Shown: positions 37,113-46,012 of the stretch, piece after piece
Numbering within the stretch: position 1 is the stretch's first letter
How the letters are laid out: every line of letters begins with the position of its first letter
Origin: Pseudanabaena sp. FACHB-1998
Lineage (GTDB): Bacteria > Cyanobacteriota > Cyanobacteriia > Pseudanabaenales > Pseudanabaenaceae
Assembly: GCF_014696355.1 (NCBI RefSeq)
Contig: NZ_JACJQA010000028.1
Coordinates: 274,459 to 338,458, forward strand
Reading direction: 5' to 3'
Length of the DNA stretch: 64,000 bases
Notes under the pieces: model-generated
What the model was told of the DNA's origin: nothing
The model's input: the letters and a program-made list of their open reading frames with translations, nothing else
The model's database searches: none
Made by a program: the position numbers and the translations under genes

Positions 37113-37219
37113 TAAGTAGGTAGGCATAATTAAATATAAAACCCAAATAAGCGGATTCGCCCGCGAAGCGGGCGAATCCGCTTATTTGGGTTCTTGGTTT
37201 TATTAAGCCGAGGTACTTA
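37113..37219 (+). mobile_element. MITE-like element, family C, full copy
   Basis: About 107 bp from TAAGTAGGTAGGCATAATTA to TTAAGCCGAGGTACTTA, ends inverted. Inside is a hairpin AACCCAAATAAGCGGATTCG with a CCCGCGAAGCGGG centre. Related ends occur at 15205, 23788 and 43826-43918. Confidence 0.65.
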
Positions 37220-37224
37220 CTAAG

Positions 37225-37254
37225 GAGAGTGTACAGTGAAATGTGTAAAGTCTG
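37225..37254 (+). repeat. Solo IS256-type end
   Basis: 30 bp starting GAGAGTGTACAGTGAAATGT, identical at 29 of 30 positions to 63888-63917, which lies 50 bases ahead of an IS256-like transposase start. It is therefore probably a left-over terminal repeat of that element. Confidence 0.6.
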
Positions 37255-37277
37255 AGAAGTGGACAAGACTCTTCCTC

Positions 37278-38396
37278 TTAGCCACCTAATTCTCTAATTC
37301 GCTGTTGTGCATCGTCATAGTCTGACATTTTATTTTGCTGTTGATAGAGCCGCGCCGCCGCTCGATAATCTGCTAAAGCTTTTTGTGTTGCATCTAACTG
37401 CATATAAACAATTCCCCGATTGTAGTAAGCATCCGCATAATTAGAATTGAGGCGAATCGCTTCGCTATAGTCAGCGATCGCGCCTTGTTTATCGCCTAAA
37501 TCATCCTTTGCAATTCCGCGTCCATAATAGGCATCATCATAATTAGGATTGAGGCGGATGGCTTCGCTATAGTCAGCGATCGCACCTTGTTTGTCGCCTA
37601 AACCATCCTTTACAATCCCCCGATTGTAGTAAGCGTCAGCATAATTAGGATTGAGGCGAATCGCTTCGCTATAGTCCGCGATCGAGCCTTTTTTGTCACC
37701 TAAATCATCCTTTACAATTCCGCGATTGTAATAAGCGTCAGCATAATTAGGATTGAGGCGGATGGCTTCGCTGTAGTCAGCGATCGCACCTTTTTTGTCG
37801 CCTAAATCATCCTTTGCAATTCCGCGTCCATAATAGGCATCATCATAATTAGGGTTGAGACGGATGGCTTCGCTGTAGTCAGCGATCGCACCTTTTTTGT
37901 CACCTAAATCATACTTTGCAGTTCCGCGATTGTGGTAAGCATTGTCTAAGGTTATATTTTCCCAGTTTTGATTAATTCTTATGGCCTCTGTATAGTCAGA
38001 ATTCGCTCCTTGTATATCTCCTAAATCATATTTCGCGAGCCCACGATTGTAGTAGATAAAGGCATAGGTAGGATTGAGACGGATGGCTTTGCTGTAGTCG
38101 GCGATCGCACTTTTTTTGTCACCTAATTCATACTTCGCAATTCCACGATTGTTGTAAGCCTCAACATAGTTAGGGTTGAGACGAATCGCTTCGTTGTAGG
38201 CGGCGATCGCTCTTCGATAATCTTTATTTACATACATGGCATCCCCCAGTTTGAACAAAGCCTCGGCATCACTGGATTGAGCAATAGAACTTGGTGTGAC
38301 TGCTTGAGCAGATTCAAAGCTGGGACTGATTGACACAGAACCAAGCAACAAACTAGCGGATACAAGACTTAAAAACTGACGATTAATCTGGAACAT
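37278..38396 (-). CDS. Secreted TPR-repeat protein (nine TPRs)
   Basis: The protein has a signal peptide (FLSLVSASLLLGSVSI, ending near SFESAQA) and nine consecutive 34-residue tetratricopeptide repeats. Units five to eight are nearly identical (AYYNRGIVKDDLGDKKGAI, DYSEAIRLNPNYADA), which points to recent tandem duplication. TPR arrays are protein-binding scaffolds, here outside the cytoplasm; the partner is unknown. I chose the ATG at 38396 (MFQINRQFL), which begins a clean signal peptide behind AAGGG; an ATG at 38426 is in frame. Confidence 0.85.
   Translation of the reverse strand: MFQINRQFLSLVSASLLLGSVSISPSFESAQAVTPSSIAQSSDAEALFKLGDAMYVNKDYRRAIAAYNEAIRLNPNYVEAYNNRGIAKYELGDKKSAIADYSKAIRLNPTYAFIYYNRGLAKYDLGDIQGANSDYTEAIRINQNWENITLDNAYHNRGTAKYDLGDKKGAIADYSEAIRLNPNYDDAYYGRGIAKDDLGDKKGAIADYSEAIRLNPNYADAYYNRGIVKDDLGDKKGSIADYSEAIRLNPNYADAYYNRGIVKDGLGDKQGAIADYSEAIRLNPNYDDAYYGRGIAKDDLGDKQGAIADYSEAIRLNSNYADAYYNRGIVYMQLDATQKALADYRAAARLYQQQNKMSDYDDAQQRIRELGG
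37430..38170 (-). repeat. 102-bp tandem DNA repeats encoding TPRs
   Basis: The coding DNA repeats about every 102 bp, with the words GCTTCGCT(A/G)TAGTC and TAATTAGG(A/G)TTGAG recurring. Near identity at third positions suggests recent duplication or conversion. Confidence 0.8.
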
Positions 38397-38588
38397 CTGA
38401 TTTGTACCCTTATTCCTGAGTGACATTTTAGTATAAAAGCCATATTTCCTGAAAATAATGCAATTTTTCACGGGGTAGTATTGCAAAAAACTCCATTTGT
38501 GACGCAGCCTTTATCATCGTGGACAATTGCTATTTGCTGTTATCATGCTTTGCATAGAATAGCTGCAAACTAATTGTCCTTCTAATTT

Positions 38589-38864
38589 ATGGAAGCTTTC
38601 AATCCGATTCCACCAGAATGGGTCGAAAAGGCTACACACGCGCATGGGTTTTGTTGTCCTAAATGCGGGCATCTGCCTAGCAAAGCTGAAGCCGTGTGGA
38701 TTAACCGCCGATCGCCTGTTTATACTGAGAACCATCAGCGCAAGTGGCAAGAGTTTTATAAGTGTGAATGCCAATCGGCTTGGTGGGCTTGGAGCAATGA
38801 TCGCCCTCCTTCCGAATTTAGCGATCGCGCAATTCGCTCCACCTATGACGAAGATTTAAATTGA
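38589..38864 (+). CDS. Small protein with Cys-rich (zinc ribbon-like) motif
   Basis: A 91-residue protein with CCPKCGHLP near residue 22 and KCECQSAWW near 60, which together could bind one zinc ion. The segment SAWWAWSNDRPPSEFSDRAIRS follows. I do not recognise a named family. It ends four bases before comEC and is probably co-transcribed with it. Confidence 0.7.
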   Translation: MEAFNPIPPEWVEKATHAHGFCCPKCGHLPSKAEAVWINRRSPVYTENHQRKWQEFYKCECQSAWWAWSNDRPPSEFSDRAIRSTYDEDLN

Positions 38865-38868
38865 ATCC

Positions 38869-41238
38869 ATGAGATCGCAAATTGCCTTAGTGCTGGCTTT
38901 GTATTTTGTGGCAGGTGCTTATGCTAGTTTTTTAGCAGATTGGACGGGCTTTTACACAGTATTTGGTATTGGTTTTGGTCTAGCGCTAGTAGTCCCTGCG
39001 ATTTGGAAAATGGGCCCTAAGCGTTGGGTATATCTTTTAGCAACTTTAATTGCTGTATTTGCCTGTTTTTATGTAAAAGTCCGTACTCCTCAACCTACGG
39101 ATAATGACATTTCCAAATATGCGCCGATATCTAATGCGATCGTGCGGGGTGTGGTGGTAGAGGCTCCGAGTATGACAAGGAGCGAGCGGGGTAAATTTTT
39201 GTTAGAGGTGCAGGAAATAAATCCGTCTGGCAAATTGAATTTTAAGATTTTAAGTAGTCCGAGCAATCTTACTAGCGCAAATGCCAACCCCACTCCTAAT
39301 AACAATGATAAAAAAACTGATCAGAAGGATCAAAAATTTGTAGCCACTTCTGGCAAGCTTTATGTGACCGTGCCGCTAATTGAGGTGACTGGACTCAGGG
39401 CAGGACAGGCGATCGAGCTTTCAGGAAGATTATATTTGCCCAGCCGTGCTGATAATTTTGGGGCTTTTGACTTTAAGGCTTATTTGGCGCGTCAAGGAGT
39501 ATTTGCAGGCTTAAGTGGGCGATCGCTGGTGGTGAAAAGTGATCCACCAAATTTTGGCGAATGGTGGTTTGTGAGTCGCATTGTCCGTTCCCATGTGATG
39601 GGGGCGGGTGTGCCAGAAGGTTCATTGCTTAGCTCGTTAGTCTTGGGGAGCCGCGCCGTAGATTTACCGAGTGATCTTAAGGACTTATTTATTCAAGCAG
39701 GTTTGGCGGCTGTGCTAGCGGCTTCGGGCTTTCAGGTAACTTTGGTGCTGGGCGCAGCGATCGCTGTTACTCGCCATAATTCGCTAAAAATTAAATTTTT
39801 AGTGGGTAGTCTCTGTTTACTGGGATATTTACTGCTCACAGGCGCTAGTCCATCAATTTTACGCGCAGTCGTAATGGGCTTCGGTAGTCTCATCGGTTTA
39901 GTGGTACAACGCCGCAGCCGTCCTGTGATTGGTTTAGTAATCACCGCCGTATTGTTGTTAATCTATCAACCCCTCTGGATTTGGGATTTAGGCTTTCAAT
40001 TTAGCTTTTTAGCTACCTTGGGCTTAGTTACGACCTCTCGTCCCATTTCTGAACGTTTAGAATGGCTACCTCCCGCGATCGCTGAATTAATTTCTGTTCC
40101 GATCGCCGCCTATATTTGGACATTGCCATTGCAATTATTTGTATTTGGCAAGCTCACCCCCTATAGCTTGCTCGCTAATGTAATTACTACGCCGCTCGTA
40201 GCGATCGGAACCTATGGCGGGCTGATTAGCGGATTTTTAGGCTTAATTTTTGTGCCTGTCGGGGCAGCAATCGCATGGTTGCTCTATCCCATCTTGCATT
40301 GGACGATCATCTTTGCCCGATGGATTAACACCTTGCCCAATGCGAATACCAATGTCGGCGCAATTCATCTTTGGCAGATGTTACTTGCTTACATCTTATT
40401 TATGGCAATTTGGGTATTACCTTGGTTTGGCAAGATGCAACGCTGGACGATCGCCTTCGTATTAGCCTGTGTCGTCCTATTTGTACCGAACGCGATCGCC
40501 CAGAGCAGTACTTTTCAGGTGACATTGCCTGCCTTCAACGATATCCCTATAATGTTTGTAAAAAATCAAAATCAAACGATCCTGATTAATAGTGGCGATC
40601 GCCAATTTGCGTCCTTTACGATGCAACCATTTTTACAAAAATCAGGAGTTAATCGACTGGATTGGGCAATTTCTACCGACACCCAGCCCGATGTTAGCGA
40701 TGGCTGGAATGCCTTGATTTCAAACTCAATTGCGGTCAGTAATTTTAGAGATATTAGCCTTGGCGTAACGCCCAAACCCTATCAAAATTTGCAGCAAGCC
40801 CTCGCCGCCGCCAAAATTCCTCTAGCCTCACTCAAGGTAGGAGAAACCCTCAAAATCAATAACGCCGTAGAAATAGAATTAATCAATCAATCGCCAGATA
40901 TCCTCAAAATTAAAATAGGTGATCTATCTTGGTTATTGCTAACGACGACAGATCCGAAAGCTCAACAGGCGATCGCCTCTAAAAAAGATTTGCTCCCCAA
41001 ACTTACCGCCAATATCTTATGGTGGACTGGTGGGCAAATTGAGCCAACCATCCTGCAAGCCATTAACCCCAAAATCGCGATCGCTTCCGCAACTAGTGTT
41101 GTCGAAGAAATGGTTAATCAGCTATACGAAGCCAAAATTCGCGTATTTTGGACAGGTCGTGATGGTTCAATTCAATGGACTCCCGAAAAAGAGTTTCATA
41201 CCCTACGCGATCAACAGGATACGCGATCGCCAATTTAG
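38869..41238 (+). CDS. comEC: ComEC/Rec2-family DNA uptake channel protein
   Basis: A 789-residue membrane protein. It opens with two to three helices and a DUF4131-type extracytoplasmic domain (ANNFGAFDFKAYLARQG region), then the competence domain (SSLVLGSRAVDLPSDLKDLF, LAAVLAASGFQVTL) with many helices to about residue 540, and ends in a metallo-beta-lactamase-like domain. ComEC carries single-stranded DNA across the inner membrane in natural transformation. The C-terminal domain lacks the HxHxDH metal motif: the expected position reads WAISTDTQPDVSDG. It is preceded by the small zinc-ribbon gene. Confidence 0.85.
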   Translation: MRSQIALVLALYFVAGAYASFLADWTGFYTVFGIGFGLALVVPAIWKMGPKRWVYLLATLIAVFACFYVKVRTPQPTDNDISKYAPISNAIVRGVVVEAPSMTRSERGKFLLEVQEINPSGKLNFKILSSPSNLTSANANPTPNNNDKKTDQKDQKFVATSGKLYVTVPLIEVTGLRAGQAIELSGRLYLPSRADNFGAFDFKAYLARQGVFAGLSGRSLVVKSDPPNFGEWWFVSRIVRSHVMGAGVPEGSLLSSLVLGSRAVDLPSDLKDLFIQAGLAAVLAASGFQVTLVLGAAIAVTRHNSLKIKFLVGSLCLLGYLLLTGASPSILRAVVMGFGSLIGLVVQRRSRPVIGLVITAVLLLIYQPLWIWDLGFQFSFLATLGLVTTSRPISERLEWLPPAIAELISVPIAAYIWTLPLQLFVFGKLTPYSLLANVITTPLVAIGTYGGLISGFLGLIFVPVGAAIAWLLYPILHWTIIFARWINTLPNANTNVGAIHLWQMLLAYILFMAIWVLPWFGKMQRWTIAFVLACVVLFVPNAIAQSSTFQVTLPAFNDIPIMFVKNQNQTILINSGDRQFASFTMQPFLQKSGVNRLDWAISTDTQPDVSDGWNALISNSIAVSNFRDISLGVTPKPYQNLQQALAAAKIPLASLKVGETLKINNAVEIELINQSPDILKIKIGDLSWLLLTTTDPKAQQAIASKKDLLPKLTANILWWTGGQIEPTILQAINPKIAIASATSVVEEMVNQLYEAKIRVFWTGRDGSIQWTPEKEFHTLRDQQDTRSPI

Positions 41239-41253
41239 TTAACTATCTAGATA

Positions 41254-41368
41254 TATAGCAGTGGTCACTTGGAGTAGGACAAATCAAAACCCCAAAAGCA
41301 AGTTACGACCCTTCGCGCCGCAACTTATCTTCTGGTTTTGTGTCCTAATAAGAATGGCAACAGCTATA
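41254..41368 (-). mobile_element. MITE-like element, family A, copy 3 (inverted)
   Basis: About 115 bp with TATAGCAGTGGTCACTT at the left and AATGGCAACAGCTATA at the right, i.e. the family in reverse orientation. The internal hairpin is partly eroded (AAGTTACGACCCTTCGCGCC). Confidence 0.7.
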
Positions 41369-41410
41369 GCAATCCTAAAGCTATAAAACCTACTAACTTG
41401 CAATATCAGT

Positions 41411-42292
41411 ATGGAATCGCAACTACAACAAATTAAAAACTTTTATCATCACAAAGCTTTTTGGTTGTTTGCAACTGTTTTTGGTTTATCGATTTTACAT
41501 TTTTACTACATATGGAAAATGACTTCAAGGATTCCCACCCTTCTGGATTTTTTGGGATGGGCAAGCATTATCTTTTTGCTATGGAAGCATCAATATAAAG
41601 TGAAATTTAGAGGGAGGAATATCTCTATAGCCATAGGTTTATTATTAACTTTCTGGATGATTATTAGACATGGATTAAGTCAAGCAGAATCATCTGTGGA
41701 TGTACTTGCAAGATTTTTTCCTCTCATAACTATCACAGGGCTATTGATGATCATTAGTGGATTCAGAAGGCTGCATTTATTTAAATCAGAAATGCTCATT
41801 GCCACGCTAATATCTCTGCCTTTTGCTTCTATTTATAATCTATTGAGTCCCATTGTTAATGTTGATTCTCAATTACTTACATTTATGCTTCACTATATAG
41901 GGTTTAGTGTGGTCAGAAAAGGCTCATTAGTTTCATTACCAAACGGCTCCGTTGAAGTGATGGGAACCTGCTCTAGTGTGGGACCAATTTTAACAATGTT
42001 GCCATTTGTAGTTGTTTTATTAAGTATTTATCCAGCCAGTAAAATCAAACAGATATTTATTTATATTGGGACAATTTTCTCCATTATTTTTGTGAATGGG
42101 ATTAGGTTATCTTTGCTAGCTATTTTAATTAACAGAGGTGATATGTCTAATTTCGATTATTGGCATACAGGGGGAGGCGCAGGTATTTTCTCTAATATTA
42201 TTGTATTTACCATTGGTGGGCTAACCTATCAGATACTCAATAATGAAAACAAATCTAAATCTCGATCTAAAGCTTTGAGATTAAATCATTAG
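41411..42292 (+). CDS. crtA: Cyanoexosortase A-type transpeptidase
   Basis: A 293-residue integral membrane protein with seven or eight helices. The exosortase catalytic set is present: Cys187 in EVMGTCSSVGP, Arg232 in FVNGIRLSLLA and His252 in YWHTGGGAGIF. Exosortases cut and sort PEP-CTERM proteins and are linked to exopolysaccharide export. The cyanobacterial form is named cyanoexosortase. No PEP-CTERM substrate is visible in the window. Its DNA is AT-rich and nearly free of HIP1. It starts a three-gene group. Confidence 0.87.
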   Translation: MESQLQQIKNFYHHKAFWLFATVFGLSILHFYYIWKMTSRIPTLLDFLGWASIIFLLWKHQYKVKFRGRNISIAIGLLLTFWMIIRHGLSQAESSVDVLARFFPLITITGLLMIISGFRRLHLFKSEMLIATLISLPFASIYNLLSPIVNVDSQLLTFMLHYIGFSVVRKGSLVSLPNGSVEVMGTCSSVGPILTMLPFVVVLLSIYPASKIKQIFIYIGTIFSIIFVNGIRLSLLAILINRGDMSNFDYWHTGGGAGIFSNIIVFTIGGLTYQILNNENKSKSRSKALRLNH

Positions 42293-42316
42293 GAAAATTA
42301 TTAAATAAATATTTAA

Positions 42317-43042
42317 ATGAGTTCTCTTAAATTTAAAGACAAAAAATTAATCTTAAGCCAATTCAGCAAGACTAAAAATATTAGCTTAGTCACCGTTTTG
42401 ATAGCAACCTGTACCGCGATCGGTATTTATTTATTTATTCCCTCTTCTAAATTACGCGCAAAATATCAACTACCTCCACAAATAAGCTTATCTGAGTGGA
42501 AATTTCAATCTAGTAATCCTCTCGATAAATTGTACGTAAACAGAGCGATATCTTCTCAAAGATACATTTATAAATCTACTAATGAGGAAGTTTTACAAAT
42601 TGATCTTTTATATATTAATGGGATAGTTAAAGTTCCCCAATACTTATTAGATTTAGGTTTAAATTCTTCTAAAAATAGATTGGTTAATCGTTATGCTCAA
42701 GAAACGGGACATTATGTATTATTCTCAGATCAAAAAAGAGCATATTTATCATCTTGTATTAATCCCAGAGGAGGCTCTACAATTACTGAAGATCAGTTTA
42801 TGCAAAATCGAAACACCTATGATATAAATCCAGAGAGAATAATTTCTTACCTATTAGGAACTACTGATCTCCGAGATACAAGATGCTTATTTACAATTAT
42901 GTCAATTTCATTAGAAGATAATAATGAAAGTAATAATTTGGATGCTCAAAAGGCTAATTCCTTAGATAAAAGTTATCAAAAACTAGAAAAAACATGGATT
43001 AATTGGCATAAAGATTGGCAGAAAAATTTCCCTAAAAATTAA
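42317..43042 (+). CDS. Cyanoexosortase A system-associated protein
   Basis: A 241-residue protein with one N-terminal membrane helix (SLVTVLIATCTAIGIYLFI) and an extracytoplasmic domain that includes SEWKFQSSNPL and GHYVLFSDQKRAYLSSCINPRGGS. Position and pattern fit the EpsI-like partner proteins regularly found next to cyanoexosortase genes. It lies 24 bases after the exosortase stop, on the same strand. Confidence 0.75.
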   Translation: MSSLKFKDKKLILSQFSKTKNISLVTVLIATCTAIGIYLFIPSSKLRAKYQLPPQISLSEWKFQSSNPLDKLYVNRAISSQRYIYKSTNEEVLQIDLLYINGIVKVPQYLLDLGLNSSKNRLVNRYAQETGHYVLFSDQKRAYLSSCINPRGGSTITEDQFMQNRNTYDINPERIISYLLGTTDLRDTRCLFTIMSISLEDNNESNNLDAQKANSLDKSYQKLEKTWINWHKDWQKNFPKN

Positions 43043-43116
43043 ATAAACAACAATTCCATTGACTTATAAAAACCACCCACACAAATTCAAGCTACTAAAA
43101 TAAATCGGAGACTAAT

Positions 43117-43824
43117 ATGCAAGACTTTCAAATCCCAGCGATGGGTAGACAAACATTTTCTTTAATCAGAATACTCGGATATTGCTCTCTTATTTTATTT
43201 CTGTTAGATACTTGTAGCATTGTATTACCACCTAAATTTACTGATTCAGTGTGGGAATTAAACACTTATGGACAAATAGTCGAGAGAGTTCCTTTATTAC
43301 TGTTTTCTTTCCCTTTTATCTTTTTTGGGGAATATAGCGCAAGGGTAAAATGGGAACAGATTGCTACTAAAATAGCTTCTTGGCTAACTATTGGAATGGC
43401 TATATTGTTCTTTCTAAATATCCCTTTAGGAATTGTTAATACATTTCGTGTGCAAGATATTCGTCAGGGTGATGTTATTGCTAAAGCTGCACAGCAAAAT
43501 GGACCAGTTCAAGAAGTTGCGGAACGCTTAAGTAAGGCTCAATCTGATAGCGAAATCAAGAATGTTTTAAGAAGCATTAATCCCCAGCAGCAAGCGGCTG
43601 TAGCTCAAATTTCTAATCCACAGGAAGTTAAGAAAAAGATTCTCGAAGAAATCTCTACTTCAATTACCAAAACGCAAGCCCAAGCGGATGAATCTAAACG
43701 TCTAATCAGTTCTTCCATCTGGAAAGACACAGTGAAATGGTCATTTGGAGCTTTATTGTCTGGCTTATTTCTGTTGTATATCTGGATGCAATCAAAGTGG
43801 GCAAGGGTAGGCATTGATTATTAA
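43117..43824 (+). CDS. hpsJ: HpsJ-family protein
   Basis: A 235-residue protein with three N-terminal helices (ILGYCSLILFLLDTCSIVL, PLLLFSFPFIFFGEY, ASWLTIGMAILFFLNI), a cytoplasmic or periplasmic coiled coil (AAQQNGPVQEVAERLSKAQS, KKKILEEISTSITKTQAQ) and a C-terminal helix. This matches the HpsJ-like proteins that accompany cyanoexosortase A; in Nostoc, hpsJ belongs to the hormogonium polysaccharide locus required for motility. It follows the exosortase pair by 74 bases. Confidence 0.75.
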   Translation: MQDFQIPAMGRQTFSLIRILGYCSLILFLLDTCSIVLPPKFTDSVWELNTYGQIVERVPLLLFSFPFIFFGEYSARVKWEQIATKIASWLTIGMAILFFLNIPLGIVNTFRVQDIRQGDVIAKAAQQNGPVQEVAERLSKAQSDSEIKNVLRSINPQQQAAVAQISNPQEVKKKILEEISTSITKTQAQADESKRLISSSIWKDTVKWSFGALLSGLFLLYIWMQSKWARVGIDY

Positions 43825-43825
43825 T

Positions 43826-43918
43826 TAACAGGGCATAATTAAGAAACAGAACAAAACCTATGGCGCAGCGATCGCCACAGGTTTTAGAGCTTTATATTTA
43901 ATTGAGCCGAGATACTTA
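43826..43918 (+). mobile_element. MITE-like element, family C, eroded copy
   Basis: TAACAGGGCATAATTAAG at the left and TTAATTGAGCCGAGATACTTA at the right, with the hairpin AAAACCTATGGCG...CGCCACAGGTTTT inside. Confidence 0.5.
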
Positions 43919-43952
43919 AAGAGTTATTTAACATATTTCAAATATTGAATCT

Positions 43953-45929
43953 ATGAACAAGCGATCGCTATTTTTGTCAATTATTTTCACCAGTCTATTC
44001 ACCGCCTTACCCGTTTCTGCACAGTATTCTGGGCTAGGCAAAGATAGCCTCGATCCGCAAGTTCTGAAACGCTATGTCCCACCCGCATTGCCCCCCATCG
44101 TCACGAGACCGATTGAGTCAATCTTAGATGTGCGATCGCCGGGATTAGGGACTGTGACCCCAGACGGTAAGCGGATGTTTTTTACTTGGGGAATTTCAGG
44201 GACAGTACAGGTATGGCGGCTCGATGGCGCACAAAAATTTCCTGTGCAGGTTACGGGCGGACAAGATGCCACCACGATCTCTGGGATAACTCCCGATGGT
44301 AAATATCTATTGCTATCCCGCGATCGCCAAGGCGAAGAAAACCCCGGCTTATATTTGCAATCTACGGATGGCGGAGCCTTAGAAGTCATTCAGCATGAGC
44401 CTAAAGTCCAAACGTCGCTGCAATATATTGGCAATGATTCACGCACGATTTATTTCAGTGCCAATGACGTTAAGCGAGACTCCTATGTCATCTATCGCTA
44501 CGATTTGCAAACTAAGAAAAAAGTCCAAATTTCTGGTGGGGATGGCATTTGGTGGATTGCCGATGTGTTTGTGAATCCCAAAACAGGCGATCGCGAAAAA
44601 TTTCTCTTTGGCAAAGCAACTGGCAGTCTATCCCGCGAATATTACGAATACGATGTGAAGACTCGCCAAACTACACCACTGCTCGGTCAAAACGAGAAAG
44701 AAGACTATAGTGTGCAGTATGGAACTAAGGCTAATGAATATTTAGTTCTAACGCCTAAGTTTGACGAATTTAGCCGCCTCTATCGCTATCAAAATCAAAA
44801 ATTTACACCGATTACTCCAGATATCAAAGTGGATATCGCTAACTTTGATATTGACGATCAGCGCCAGCGCATTCTTTACACAATCAACGACAAAGGCTAT
44901 ACGCGCCTCAAAGCGATCGCGGCGGATAATCTGACCGAAATAAAACTTCCTGAATTCGCTAACGCCGACCATATCTACACAGGCTTAACCACCCGCAACG
45001 GACGATTCACCACTATTGGGGTCGAAACCGCCAAGGCTCCACGCCTCAGCTATGTTTATGATTGGCAAACTCAGAAATTAACTCAATGGGTATTGCCTAG
45101 TACCCCTGAAATCGATACGAGTAAATTTGTCACCGCGAAGCTAGAAAGCTATCCCACTAGAGATGGCGCATCCATTCCCATGTTTGTCTACCGATCGCCA
45201 AACTGTGAAAATACGCCCCAAAATCCTCTGGTCAAGCCTTGCCCTGTGATTGTGCATTTTCATGGTGGTCCCGAGGGACAAAGTACCGCAGGCTTTAATC
45301 GCTATGCTCAGCTATTTGTAAATGCAGGTTTTATCTTTGTGGAACCGAATGTACGTGGTAGCGATGGCTATGGCAAAACTTGGCTGAATGCCGATAATGG
45401 ACGCGATCGCCTCAAAGTCCTCACCGATATCGAAGACACATCGATCTTTATTCGCAAAAATTGGCAAGCTAACGGGCTAACTCCTAAAATCGGCATTGTC
45501 GGCGGTAGCTATGGCGGCTATGCTGCTCTGATCGGGATGTCTAAGTTTGCAGGTAGTTATGATGCTGGTGTATCGAATGTGGGCATTAGCAATCTAGTCA
45601 CGTTTTTAAATAACACGGCTCCCTATCGCCGCATCTTGAGAATTAGTGAATACGGTGACCCCGTCAAGGATCGCGATGCTTTAATTGAACTATCGCCTGT
45701 GACCTATAGCGATCGCATCAAAGCCCCCTTACTAATCATCCAAGGCGCAAACGATCCGCGTGTCCCCGTAGGCGAGGCAATCCAAATCCAAAAAATCCTC
45801 GAACAGAAAAAAATCCCATCACAATTAGTCATCTTCCCCGATGAAGGTCACGGCTCCAGCAAACGCAGCAACCAAGTCTTAGAAATTGGCTACACTCTAG
45901 ACTTCTTCAAAAAACATTTACAAAACTAG
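43953..45929 (+). CDS. S9-family (prolyl oligopeptidase-type) peptidase, secreted
   Basis: The 658-residue protein has a signal peptide (LFLSIIFTSLFTALPVSA), a beta-propeller domain (about residues 60-380, with repeated PDGK and DIDDQRQRILY-like blades) and an alpha/beta hydrolase domain. The catalytic triad is Ser in GGSYGGYAAL, Asp in GANDPRVP and His in DEGHGSS. It should cleave short peptides or acyl-peptides in the periplasm. The gene stands alone after the exosortase group. Confidence 0.9.
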   Translation: MNKRSLFLSIIFTSLFTALPVSAQYSGLGKDSLDPQVLKRYVPPALPPIVTRPIESILDVRSPGLGTVTPDGKRMFFTWGISGTVQVWRLDGAQKFPVQVTGGQDATTISGITPDGKYLLLSRDRQGEENPGLYLQSTDGGALEVIQHEPKVQTSLQYIGNDSRTIYFSANDVKRDSYVIYRYDLQTKKKVQISGGDGIWWIADVFVNPKTGDREKFLFGKATGSLSREYYEYDVKTRQTTPLLGQNEKEDYSVQYGTKANEYLVLTPKFDEFSRLYRYQNQKFTPITPDIKVDIANFDIDDQRQRILYTINDKGYTRLKAIAADNLTEIKLPEFANADHIYTGLTTRNGRFTTIGVETAKAPRLSYVYDWQTQKLTQWVLPSTPEIDTSKFVTAKLESYPTRDGASIPMFVYRSPNCENTPQNPLVKPCPVIVHFHGGPEGQSTAGFNRYAQLFVNAGFIFVEPNVRGSDGYGKTWLNADNGRDRLKVLTDIEDTSIFIRKNWQANGLTPKIGIVGGSYGGYAALIGMSKFAGSYDAGVSNVGISNLVTFLNNTAPYRRILRISEYGDPVKDRDALIELSPVTYSDRIKAPLLIIQGANDPRVPVGEAIQIQKILEQKKIPSQLVIFPDEGHGSSKRSNQVLEIGYTLDFFKKHLQN

Positions 45930-46012
45930 CCTTTAGAGATTGGTCTAACCTTTTCTCTATTTTTTTAGATTAGGATGTTCCTTTATGCTTTTCTAATAAA
46001 TTGCCAAAAACT

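Noticed and set aside
37430..38170. Regularly spaced repeats resembling a CRISPR array
   Set aside because: The period is about 102 bp, the repeats are in frame and translate to TPR units, and there are no unique spacers.
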